Made by a program: the position numbers and the translations under genes
NCBI GenBank assembly: GCA_002344215.1
Contig: DDSV01000048.1
Span: forward strand, 135,752-148,666
Source of the DNA: Akkermansiaceae bacterium UBA2381
GTDB taxonomy: Bacteria > Verrucomicrobiota > Verrucomicrobiia > Verrucomicrobiales > DEV007
Length of the DNA stretch: 12,915 nucleotides
Reading direction: 5' to 3'
Notes under the pieces: model-generated
What the model was told of the DNA's origin: nothing
Database searches by the model: none
Seen by the model: the letters and a program-made list of their open reading frames with translations, nothing else
Shown here: positions 6,084 to 12,915 of the stretch, piece by piece
Layout of the letters: the number at the start of each line of letters is the position of its first letter
Position numbering within the stretch: the stretch's first letter is position 1

Positions 6084-8060
6084 ATGAAGCGGATCGCCCT
6101 TGTCTTCATTCTCTCCATCCTGCTCCCCTCGGTGCTGCTCGCTGTGCTTGCCGTCAGATCGCTCCGGGATCAGGAGCTGATCGTAGCCAGCCAGCGGACG
6201 GACCTTCACCAGTCGAGTTGCGATGCCCTCACCGATCGGATCAATCTCTTCATGACCGATGTCCGCATCTTCTACGGACAGCTCGTCGATGAAATGGTCG
6301 TTCAGAATGAGGATGGTCTGGTTGAAAATTTCGATCACCTTCTCGGGAATCTCTGGAGTCAATCGGCTGCAGCGGCCGTGGTGACCAATGAAGGCGTCAT
6401 TCTCTCCCCCACGAACCAGGCAGGAACCCGTGGCGCCGAGTTCCTGAAAGATCATGGTGACTTTCTTACCAATCGGCGGGTCGTCGAGGTCTATCAGGCT
6501 CCTCGCCTCTCCGGAGCCAGAGTCCAACTCGAAGGTGGATTGGCCACCTCATCAAAAGAAGATGCCACCACTGAACCCGCGCGGGATGAGGAATCTGACA
6601 AGGCACCTCAAAAGTGGAAAGTGAGCGTGCTCGAAAAGCGCAGCGGACCGCCCGCGCCGAAAGCTCCAGGCGTTGCTTCCGCCGCTCCCCTTTCAGCCCC
6701 GCCACCGGCGGCTGAAGCAATGGTTCGCGAAGAAGCGAAGGCAGATTTCGCGCAGGTTCAAAACATGCCGGAACCAAGGTTGCGCAACGTCATGCCCGCT
6801 CAACAGCGGGGAGTTTTCTCGGAGCAGGAGCCAGCCGTCTCCGGCGGCGCCATGAACTCCGTTATTACCAATCAATCCGCCCTGAGCCCTGAGGCCGTCA
6901 TGCTCGAAGAAGTGACGTCAGAGGAGAACGAGGGCGCCGTGAGCCGCCTCATCGACGGAGAACTACATGTCCTCCTTTGGAAGCGTCATCCTCTGAAGCC
7001 GGGGCTCACTTTCTGGACCGAACTTGACCTTGCCTCGATCCAGGCCGATCTCGCAGATCTTTTTTCCGGCGAAAGGTCAAACGCTTCAGCCACAGAAGTC
7101 TCGCTCGCCCTGCTCGATGCCAGAGGCGAAGTCGTCGCCCAGACGGCTGATGGATTCACGACGGACTGGAGCACCCCTTTTGTCGCCTCCGAGGTCGGAC
7201 AGATCCTCCCGCGCTGGGAGGTCGCCGCCTACCTCCTCGATCCCGCCTCGCTCAATGCCTCAGCGCGGACGATACGGCTTACGCTCTCCCTCATCATTCT
7301 AACCCTGCTCGGCGCGGTCGCCGGCGGTAGTTATCTCATCCTGCGGTCCGTGAATGAGGAGATGCGGATCGCCTCGCAGAAGACCGACTTTGTCAGCAAT
7401 GTCAGCCACGAGCTGAAAACCCCTCTCACCTCCATTCGCATGTTTTCCGAACTGCTGCGCGATGCGGAGAATCCGGATCCTGACAAAACCATACAATACT
7501 CGGGAGTTATCAGCAAAGAAGCCGCCCGTCTTTCCCGCCTCATCAACCGACTTCTCGATTTTTCCCGGCTCGACCGTGGCGAATTGCAGTTGCGACCGGA
7601 GCAGCTTGATCTCGGTGCTCTCGCACATGAGACTGTCACTGACTATCGTCCTCAGCTCGAGGCGGTCGGCATGAGCGTGCGGCTATCCACTCCCTTCGGA
7701 GGAGGTCCCCTCGTCTCGGTCGATCGCGATGCTCTTTCCCAGGTCATCGTCAACCTGCTTTCCAATGCCGGGAAATACGCGGCAACTGGAGGCGAAGTTT
7801 TCATCGAAGTCGCGACCGCCGGGGGGAAAGCGACCCTCTCGGTGAAGGATCATGGCCCGGGCATTCCGCGGGTCCATCAGCGCCGCATCTTCGAAAAATT
7901 CTATCGCATCGATGACTCGATCACCTCAGGCGTCGAGGGCTCGGGCATCGGGCTCGCCCTCTGCCGCCAGATCGCCGAGCTGCACGACGGCACGATCAGC
8001 TTTGAGTCAAGCAAGGGTGGCGGCTCCACCTTTATCATCGAACTCCCTCTCGCCAACTGA
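6084..8060 (+). CDS. membrane sensor histidine kinase (HAMP-less, extended periplasmic sensor region)
   Basis: This kinase probably autophosphorylates H442 and passes the phosphate to the response regulator encoded 3 nt downstream. From the ATG at 6084 (an in-frame TTG at 6066 adds only six residues) the product is 658 residues. TM1 lies at about 4-25, and a periplasmic region at about 26-395. TM2 is at about 398-420 (LTLSLIILTLLGAVAGGSYLIL). HisKA follows with NVSHELKTPLTSIRMFSELL (H442), then an HATPase_c domain with N-box NLLSNAGKYA, G1 DHGPGIP, F-box IFEKFYR and G2 GSGIGLALCRQIAELHDG. Only about 20 residues separate TM2 from the phospho-acceptor, so no HAMP linker is present. The periplasmic region contains a long Pro/Ala/Glu-rich, probably disordered stretch (about residues 150-275) between two more ordered parts. 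The signal sensed is unknown; the neighbouring secreted VWA protein is a candidate partner. Confidence 0.95.
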   Translation: MKRIALVFILSILLPSVLLAVLAVRSLRDQELIVASQRTDLHQSSCDALTDRINLFMTDVRIFYGQLVDEMVVQNEDGLVENFDHLLGNLWSQSAAAAVVTNEGVILSPTNQAGTRGAEFLKDHGDFLTNRRVVEVYQAPRLSGARVQLEGGLATSSKEDATTEPARDEESDKAPQKWKVSVLEKRSGPPAPKAPGVASAAPLSAPPPAAEAMVREEAKADFAQVQNMPEPRLRNVMPAQQRGVFSEQEPAVSGGAMNSVITNQSALSPEAVMLEEVTSEENEGAVSRLIDGELHVLLWKRHPLKPGLTFWTELDLASIQADLADLFSGERSNASATEVSLALLDARGEVVAQTADGFTTDWSTPFVASEVGQILPRWEVAAYLLDPASLNASARTIRLTLSLIILTLLGAVAGGSYLILRSVNEEMRIASQKTDFVSNVSHELKTPLTSIRMFSELLRDAENPDPDKTIQYSGVISKEAARLSRLINRLLDFSRLDRGELQLRPEQLDLGALAHETVTDYRPQLEAVGMSVRLSTPFGGGPLVSVDRDALSQVIVNLLSNAGKYAATGGEVFIEVATAGGKATLSVKDHGPGIPRVHQRRIFEKFYRIDDSITSGVEGSGIGLALCRQIAELHDGTISFESSKGGGSTFIIELPLAN

Positions 8061-8063
8061 TCC

Positions 8064-8777
8064 ATGAGCAACGCCGAGATCACCCTTTTTGTCGTCGAAG
8101 ACGATCCCAGCATCCGCTTCGGGCTCGAGGAAGTTTTACGCGGGGCGGGCTACCTCGTTCATTCCTGCGCTGACGGTGCCGATGCCCTGCGCGAAATCGC
8201 CGAGCACCTTCCCGACCTCCTCGTTCTCGATGTCATGCTTCCCGGCGTGAGCGGTTACGAGATCGCGCGACAACTCCGCAAGACCGGATGCCGCATCCCC
8301 ATTCTCATGCTCACCGCAAAAGGGCAGGAAATCGACAAGGTCGTCGGACTCAAGGCGGGTGCCGATGACTACGTCACAAAACCTTTCGGAATCAACGAAC
8401 TCATCGCCCGCATCGAAGCGCTCCTGCGCCGTTCGCGGAACTGGAGCGACTCCTCCGGCCCCGCCCCTGAATCTTCGCAGGACCCCATCGAAGTGGGGCG
8501 GGCAAAGATCGATCCTTCGGCTTACGAGGCCATCGTTGGCGATACCGTCATTCCCCTGACCCCACGCGAGATGGAGCTAATCGGATTTCTCCACCAGCAT
8601 CGCGGACGTGTTCTCAGCCGCGACCGCATCCTCGAAGTCGTCTGGGGCGTGAAATACTTCGGCACAACGAGGACCCTCGACCAATGCGTTGCCCAGGTGA
8701 GGAAAAAGATCGGCGATGACGGCAGGACCCCCGAATTCCTCCTGACGGTGCACGGGGTGGGGTATAAGCTGGTGTGA
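8064..8777 (+). CDS. OmpR/PhoB-family response regulator
   Basis: The 237-residue transcription factor is the evident partner of the upstream kinase: the genes are separated by 3 nt. The receiver domain (about 5-120) has the acidic pair D13/D14 region in VVEDDPS, phospho-acceptor D56 (LVLDVMLPGVSG), T84 (LTAK) and K106 (VTKPFG). A Ser/Pro-rich linker (about 127-138) leads to a winged-helix output domain (about 140-237) with LTPREMELIGFLHQHRGRVLSRDRILEVVWG, here cited only by its ends LTPRE and VVWG, then TRTLDQCVAQVRKKIG and VHGVGYKL, all diagnostic for the OmpR class. All phosphorylation residues are intact. The targets cannot be read from the window. The gene ends 7 nt before the stop of the converging vapC-type gene, with no obvious terminator between them. 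Confidence 0.96.
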   Translation: MSNAEITLFVVEDDPSIRFGLEEVLRGAGYLVHSCADGADALREIAEHLPDLLVLDVMLPGVSGYEIARQLRKTGCRIPILMLTAKGQEIDKVVGLKAGADDYVTKPFGINELIARIEALLRRSRNWSDSSGPAPESSQDPIEVGRAKIDPSAYEAIVGDTVIPLTPREMELIGFLHQHRGRVLSRDRILEVVWGVKYFGTTRTLDQCVAQVRKKIGDDGRTPEFLLTVHGVGYKLV

Positions 8778-8784
8778 AGTAGAA

Positions 8785-9171
8785 TCACCAAAGGACGCGA
8801 AATCCGGTATCCTTGAAAAACAGATCAGTGGTCACGAAAGTAAGATCGTGAATCCGGGACTGCGCGGCGAGGAGGCGGTCAAAGGGATCCCGATGAGGGC
8901 TTTCGATCAAGGCGGCGCAAACCGTTTCCTCCAGCCCGAGCGGTAAAACCTGCCATCCTTCGCGCCGCACCTCTCCGGGCAGATCGACGAGCAAGGCGCG
9001 AGGAACTTCCAGTTTTCCGGTGCGAACTTTTTGAAAGATCTCATAACCCGAGATCGGGCTGAAAAAAATCTCGGCATCAGGATCCGAAAGGCTGAGTCTG
9101 GCGGTCTCGCTTAGCTCAGGTGAGTCTTCCCACCACCAGAGAGCCGTATGCGTGTCGAGGAGCAGTCTCAT
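8785..9171 (-). CDS. vapC: VapC-type PIN-domain toxin
   Basis: This is the toxin of a type II toxin-antitoxin module, a PIN-fold, metal-dependent endoribonuclease (family members cut tRNA or rRNA). The 128-residue product has the usual length and acidic residues: D6 in LLLDTHTALWWW, E44 in GYEIFQKVRTGKL, D95/D98 in HRDPFDRLLAAQS, and D116 in TFVTTD. The HRDPFDRLLAAQ and closing RVLW wording is typical of the COG3744-like PIN subfamily. The active site looks complete, so the toxin is probably functional. Its ATG overlaps the antitoxin stop by 4 nt (translational coupling). Confidence 0.93.
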   Translation of the reverse strand: MRLLLDTHTALWWWEDSPELSETARLSLSDPDAEIFFSPISGYEIFQKVRTGKLEVPRALLVDLPGEVRREGWQVLPLGLEETVCAALIESPHRDPFDRLLAAQSRIHDLTFVTTDLFFKDTGFRVLW

Positions 9172-9425
9172 CTTACCGGTTCAGAAGATCCTTCCCAGGA
9201 GGCAAGATCGGCTTCGGCGAGGGGTTCAAAAAAGGCTGCGGTAACCTTTAGCGATCCGGCGAATCTACCGGGGCGTCGGACGATTCGGGCGTCGGCGACT
9301 GGCGTAAGGCGCACTTTCGGGGTGCCCGCCTTGGCAATGATGATTTCCTCTCCCCGCTCCGCCCGCTCGATGAGGCGGGAGAGATGCGTCTTGGCTTCGT
9401 GAATATTTACGGTGGTGGAGGACAT
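9168..9425 (-). CDS. vapB: Phd/YefM-type antitoxin of the VapBC module
   Basis: The 85-residue antitoxin opens with the Phd/YefM DNA-binding signature (TVNIHEAKTHLSRLIERAERGEEIIIAKAGTP, residues about 5-36, here cited by its ends TVNIHEAK and IIIAKAGTP). A flexible C-terminal part follows (about 45-85) that should wrap the PIN toxin. It precedes the toxin in the same transcript and overlaps it by 4 nt, the usual antitoxin-first order. Direct repeats just upstream of its start are candidate autoregulatory operators. It lies 48 nt downstream of the POT transporter stop, so read-through from that operon is possible in addition to its own promoter. Confidence 0.92.
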   Translation of the reverse strand: MSSTTVNIHEAKTHLSRLIERAERGEEIIIAKAGTPKVRLTPVADARIVRRPGRFAGSLKVTAAFFEPLAEADLASWEGSSEPVR

Positions 9426-9428
9426 GGG

Positions 9429-9460
9429 GAAAGTTAAACTAAGTCATCGGACTAAGTCAA
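9429..9460 (-). promoter_or_regulatory. candidate autoregulated promoter/operator of vapBC
   Basis: Two exact 8-bp direct repeats ACTAAGTC (plus strand 9438-9445 and 9451-9458) are spaced 13 bp apart in the short gap before the antitoxin. On the minus strand the distal copy overlaps a good -35 box, TTGACT. Seventeen bases further on comes a poor -10, TTAACT, so the promoter is speculative. Phd-type antitoxins usually bind short repeats overlapping their own promoter, which fits this layout. Confidence 0.45.
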
Positions 9461-9473
9461 GAGCTCTCTCCCC

Positions 9474-11396
9474 TCACCGTCCCGCCGCCTCTTCCACCGC
9501 CTCGGCTTCCTGCTCTTCCTCGTCATCATGGAAGTACTCCACCGGACGGTAAAGTTTTGCGACGATGAGGAAGAGGAAAGCGGCGGCGAGCATGAGTCCG
9601 CTGAAGAACCAGTAGTAGGCGGCGCCCTCGAGCTTGATCTGGCCTCCGACGAAGTACTCGCGGGAGATGGAGGGTCCCTTGGCAGCGGCTTCGGCCTCGG
9701 AGGGAAGACCCAGCTTCTGACGCCGTGAGTCGAGCCAGGTCTGCTCGGGGTGAAGGTGATCAAAGAAGCGGGTCATGGCCGAGGGCTCGCGCACCACGGG
9801 TCGATCGATCACGAGGATGGCGCCCTGATCCCACGGGGTGGTCAGCTTTTCGTCCGGTCCCGAACTCCAGATGCGGAGTCGATTGCGGTTGATGAGGCGG
9901 TAGTGATAGGGGTTGCCCCACGGGTCGATGACGGCGGAGGCGATTCCTTTTCCCTCGGACTGGGATGGGGCCGCGAATTGATTCGCCTCAATTTGCTCCG
10001 ACACCCGGCCGAGCAGTTCGTCGAGTTGCTCGCGGCCGCGGAAACGCAAGTCGGTCCTTTTGCCCTCGGCATCGAAGGTCAGGAGGATGTCATCTTCGGT
10101 CCCGACCCGTCCGTCGAATCCGCCGTGCGAGGCTTCACTCCCGGTAGCGGAGACACCGGCGATGGGATCTTCGACCTGGATGACCCGATTGATCTGTGCG
10201 GTGACCTGATTGCCGAAAGAAACACCGACAAGCCAGAGCGACATGATGACCGACTTCATCGCCTTGGGTGCCTGGGTATAGCTGAATTCGAGGCTGACGA
10301 TGGAGACCATCACCTCCGCCGCAGTAAGCGCGACATAACCCGCCAGTTGCCACGAGATCGAAGGCGTCTCACCTGCATCGATCTTCATCTGGGCAATCGC
10401 GACGAGCACGAAGGAGATCACCATGATGAAAAGACCGATCGCGATTTTGCGCAGCGGCGTGAGCGGGAAAAACCTGTCGATGGCGGGATAAACGACGTAG
10501 GAGAAAAGAGGGATGAAGGTCAGGATGAGAATGGGATTGAGCGCCTGAATCTGACTGGGGAGCCACTCCACCCCGAGCCAGTTTAGGTCCATGTTTTCCG
10601 CCTGGAGCACCCACGAGGACCCGCTCTGGTCGAAGAGCGCCCAGAAGATCGCGACAAAGAGGTAAATCGTGCAGAGTTTCCCGATGGCCTTCAGGCCGGG
10701 GCCGCTCGCAAGCTCGCGGAGAAAGGATCCCCCGCGTGCGGGGATGTGGACGAATTTCCAGCGTCCCATCCAGAAGACGAGGGTGGCAAGGGCCATGAGG
10801 AATCCCGGAACCCCGAAGGCCCAGTGCGGTCCATACCACTCCAGCAGCCAGGGTGTGAGCAGGGTCGAGACGAAAGCCCCGAGATTGATGGACCAGTAGA
10901 ACCAGTTGAAAATGCGGGGAATGAGATCGCGGTTGAGACGGCCGAACTGATCCCCGACATGGGCCGAGACGCAGGGCTTGATTCCGCCGGAACCGATCGC
11001 GATGAGCCACAGCCCCGCCACGAGCCACGTGCCAGCCTCGCCCGCGAGTCCCATCAGGGCAAGGGCGCCGTGGCCGAGGCAGTAGACAATCGAGAGCGCC
11101 ATGATGATGCGGTATTTTCCGAAGAAAAGATCCGCGAGGAGGGCTCCAATGATGGGGGTGAGGTAGACGAGAGAGACGAACTGATGAAAATGCTCGGTGG
11201 CCTGCGTATCGCTCATGCGCTCGCCGACCGAGTTCCCCATGAGCCAGAGATAGTTCACCATGAAGACCGTGAGAATGGTCCGCATGCCGTAAAAGCTGAA
11301 ACGCTCCGCCGCCTCGTTGCCGATGATGTAGGGGATGCCCGGAGGCATTCCCGATGTCTGAATCGCGGTGGAGGCGTAGGGGCGTTGCTTATTCAT
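9474..11396 (-). CDS. POT/PTR2-family proton-dependent transporter with large soluble insert
   Basis: This inner-membrane major facilitator superfamily carrier of the POT family probably imports di/tripeptides or related solutes with protons. Family marks are the N-terminal motif NEAAERFSFYGMR (ExxER, proton coupling) and FNWFYWSINLGAF (PTR2 signature region). A full set of hydrophobic segments is visible. The start is ATG 11396 (640 residues) or GTG 11414 (646 residues, overlapping the ROK stop by 4 nt); both are plausible. Numbering from the GTG, a soluble stretch of about 190 residues (about 407-598) interrupts the membrane domain before the last transmembrane helix (about 599-620). It contains FDGRVGTEDDILL and DPWGNPYHYR with SSGPDEK, which resemble the calcium-site region of type II secretion pseudopilins. 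A highly acidic tail (DDEEEQEAEAVEE) ends the protein. It is longer than the usual 450-600 residue bacterial members. Confidence 0.9.
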   Translation of the reverse strand: MNKQRPYASTAIQTSGMPPGIPYIIGNEAAERFSFYGMRTILTVFMVNYLWLMGNSVGERMSDTQATEHFHQFVSLVYLTPIIGALLADLFFGKYRIIMALSIVYCLGHGALALMGLAGEAGTWLVAGLWLIAIGSGGIKPCVSAHVGDQFGRLNRDLIPRIFNWFYWSINLGAFVSTLLTPWLLEWYGPHWAFGVPGFLMALATLVFWMGRWKFVHIPARGGSFLRELASGPGLKAIGKLCTIYLFVAIFWALFDQSGSSWVLQAENMDLNWLGVEWLPSQIQALNPILILTFIPLFSYVVYPAIDRFFPLTPLRKIAIGLFIMVISFVLVAIAQMKIDAGETPSISWQLAGYVALTAAEVMVSIVSLEFSYTQAPKAMKSVIMSLWLVGVSFGNQVTAQINRVIQVEDPIAGVSATGSEASHGGFDGRVGTEDDILLTFDAEGKRTDLRFRGREQLDELLGRVSEQIEANQFAAPSQSEGKGIASAVIDPWGNPYHYRLINRNRLRIWSSGPDEKLTTPWDQGAILVIDRPVVREPSAMTRFFDHLHPEQTWLDSRRQKLGLPSEAEAAAKGPSISREYFVGGQIKLEGAAYYWFFSGLMLAAAFLFLIVAKLYRPVEYFHDDEEEQEAEAVEEAAGR

Positions 11397-11410
11397 CAAA
11401 GGTGAAATCC

Positions 11411-12400
11411 TCACCCCTCGATCGTCTTCCTCGCCCAGGCGGCTGATCCCATCACACCAGCGTCTTCTTCGAGTTCGGCGGTGACGATCTTAAAGCTCTT
11501 TTTGTAAGGACCGAGGACGCGGTCCTGAGCGGATCGTTTCACCGTCTCGAGGTAGAGCTCGGGCATTGCCTCGACGAGGCCGCCTCCGAGGACGATGACA
11601 TCGGGAGCGAGCAGGTGAACGACCGTGGCAACGCCGCAGCCGAGGAGAGTCGCGGCGCGGCGGACGATGTCTTCGATGGCGGTGTCACCGGCGTCGATCG
11701 CCTTGGCGAGAGCTCCACTGGTGATATTGGAAATGTCGGTGCCGCAGGCCTTGAGCAGGTGCGGGGCCTGGCCCCGATAGGCGGCGCGGGCGGCCTCGGC
11801 GGCGATCTTGAGGCGCGAGCATTCGGTCTCGAGGGTGGTGCCGTCTTCGCCGTGTCCTGAGGTCTCGGGGAAAAGCGGGATATGGCCGAGTTCCATGCAT
11901 GAAAGGTAGGCACCCTGGAGGAGGCGTCCGTTGATGACCGCTCCGGCACCGATCCCTGTCCCGGGGAAAATGCCGACGGCGCAGCGGGCTCCGCGGGCGG
12001 CTCCTTCGGTGTACTCGGCATAGACGCCCGCATCGACGTCGTTGCAAATCACGGCGCGGCAGCCGAAGGCCTTGCCGAGGTGGGCCTCGACGGGGACTTT
12101 GCTCCAGCCGAGATTGGGAGCTTCGACGATTTCTCCTTTTTCCGGATTAATTGGACCCGGGCATCCCACGCCGATTCCGGCGATCTGACCGGGCTCGACT
12201 CCCGCGTCAAGAAGCGCTTCCTCGATCACCGTCACCATGCGTTCGAGACCGGCCTTGGCCCCCTTCATCCCGAGGGTCTTTTGTTTGGCACGACCAAGAG
12301 TCTGGTAATCATCGTTGAAGACCTTCGCGAGCATCTTGGTGCCCCCGAGATCAAATCCGACCCAGACCCGACCGGGGTAGAGCGCCTTTTTCTTGATCAT
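11411..12400 (-). CDS. ROK-family sugar kinase (glucokinase-like)
   Basis: This is a cytoplasmic ATP-dependent hexose kinase of the ROK family, possibly a glucokinase. The 329-residue product shows the phosphate-1 loop GFDLGGTK (residues 15-22), GVGCPGPI, the catalytic-base segment CNDVDAG (D121), GTGIGAGAVINGRL, MELGH (E170, H173) and a C-terminal adenosine region VIVLGGGLVE. The usual zinc motif after GH (CxCGxxGCxE) is absent: the corresponding stretch is PLFPETSGHGEDGTTLETECS with a single Cys. Substrate cannot be fixed from sequence. Its ATG overlaps the dxr stop by 4 nt and its stop overlaps, or lies 14 nt from, the POT start, so the three genes are probably one coupled operon. Confidence 0.92.
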   Translation of the reverse strand: MIKKKALYPGRVWVGFDLGGTKMLAKVFNDDYQTLGRAKQKTLGMKGAKAGLERMVTVIEEALLDAGVEPGQIAGIGVGCPGPINPEKGEIVEAPNLGWSKVPVEAHLGKAFGCRAVICNDVDAGVYAEYTEGAARGARCAVGIFPGTGIGAGAVINGRLLQGAYLSCMELGHIPLFPETSGHGEDGTTLETECSRLKIAAEAARAAYRGQAPHLLKACGTDISNITSGALAKAIDAGDTAIEDIVRRAATLLGCGVATVVHLLAPDVIVLGGGLVEAMPELYLETVKRSAQDRVLGPYKKSFKIVTAELEEDAGVMGSAAWARKTIEG

Positions 12401-12915
12401 GAAATGAGTTCTTTCGCAGTTCTCCGCGCCCAGAGATCGGCCTCGATGATTTCATCCAGACCGGGCTGGCTCACGGCTTTGTGACGTGACATTGTCTCGG
12501 CGACGGTGTCCCAGATTCCGGGAAAGCTCAAGTGACGTTCGAGAAAAGCGCTCACCGCCACCTCGTTCGCGGCATTCAACACCGCCGGCAGGGTGCCTCC
12601 TGTCTCGCCCGCCTCACGGGCGAGGGAGAGGGCCGGAAAATGCTCCCAACGGGGTGCTTCGAAATCGAGCCGGGCCAGTTGGGCAAAATCGAGGGGCGGC
12701 AGGGTGTTAGGAACCCGCTCGGGCCAGGTCACGGCATACTGGATGGGAAAACACATGTCCGTCGTGCTCAACTGGGCGAGGATGGACCCGTCGATAAACT
12801 CAACCATGCTGTGGACGATGCTCTGTGGGTGGACGATGACGTCGACGCGGCCCATCTCAATATCGAAGAGCCAGCGGGCCTCGATCATTTCCAGCCCCTT
12901 GTTCATCATCGTCGC
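12397..12915 (-). CDS. dxr: 1-deoxy-D-xylulose 5-phosphate reductoisomerase, C-terminal part (partial)
   Basis: Dxr catalyses the NADPH-dependent rearrangement and reduction of DXP to 2-C-methyl-D-erythritol 4-phosphate, the first committed step of the MEP isoprenoid pathway, in the cytoplasm. The visible 172 residues contain ATMMNKGLEMIEARWLF, the VHPQSIVHSMVEF block and DGSILAQLSTTDM with PIQYA, then GGTLPAVLNAANEVAV, all strong Dxr marks. The substrate-closing loop and catalytic region are present, while the N-terminal NADPH-binding domain lies beyond the right edge. The frame is open to the window end. The stop overlaps the ROK kinase start (ATGA), indicating coupled translation. Confidence 0.96.
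   Translation of the reverse strand, partial: ATMMNKGLEMIEARWLFDIEMGRVDVIVHPQSIVHSMVEFIDGSILAQLSTTDMCFPIQYAVTWPERVPNTLPPLDFAQLARLDFEAPRWEHFPALSLAREAGETGGTLPAVLNAANEVAVSAFLERHLSFPGIWDTVAETMSRHKAVSQPGLDEIIEADLWARRTAKELIS

Noticed and set aside
9750..10586. 278-codon plus-strand open frame inside the POT gene (with another at 10746-11405)
   Set aside because: The translations are Asp/Gly/Arg-rich and motif-free, as expected for the complement of a membrane protein gene; the POT reading has strong family signatures.
1..12915. CRISPR arrays, tRNA/rRNA genes, insertion sequences or prophage genes
   Set aside because: Reading both strands showed no regularly spaced repeats, cloverleaf-like segments, transposase motifs or phage structural genes.

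Overview
The window is a gene-dense, GC-rich bacterial chromosome segment with 14 coding regions, two of them cut by the window edges. Several traits point to the Verrucomicrobiota or a neighbouring PVC lineage. These are a bacterial AP2-like protein, a membrane-anchored DUF1080/LamG-like protein, a long POT-family transporter with a soluble insert, a HAMP-less sensor kinase, and many starts without a Shine-Dalgarno sequence. This assignment is inference from gene content; no rRNA or other phylogenetic marker beyond L21/L27 is present.

Left block (1-2219, minus strand): the N-terminal part of a LolD/MacB-type ABC ATPase, a small protein with two AP2-like repeats, then trmL, rpmA and rplU. The last three read rplU-rpmA-trmL and form a translation operon. 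Between rplU and the divergent DUF1080-like gene lies a 165-bp region with a palindromic element.

Middle block (2385-8777, plus strand): the anchored DUF1080/LamG-like protein; an AT-rich spacer with a perfect operator-like palindrome; a winged-helix protein with a nuclease-like C-terminal domain (HrgA/COG2958-like, active site apparently degenerate); and a textbook rho-independent terminator. Then come a secreted von Willebrand factor A (VWA) protein, a sensor histidine kinase and an OmpR-type response regulator. The kinase and regulator are separated by 3 nt and form a two-component system, probably linked to the VWA protein.

Right block (8785-12915, minus strand, read right to left): the C-terminal part of dxr (MEP isoprenoid pathway), a ROK-family sugar kinase, a POT-family transporter, and a VapB/VapC-type toxin-antitoxin pair. 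dxr/ROK overlap by 4 nt, ROK/POT nearly or actually overlap, and vapB/vapC overlap by 4 nt. The toxin gene converges tail to tail on the response regulator with a 7-nt gap.

No rRNA, tRNA, CRISPR array, insertion sequence or phage gene was seen. No gene-free stretch exceeds 300 bases; the longest (about 220 bases, 3240-3461) is described below. I found no clear new multi-gene system. The best leads are the pseudopilin-like insert inside the POT transporter, the AP2-repeat protein, the degenerate nuclease-like regulator, and the VWA/two-component cluster.
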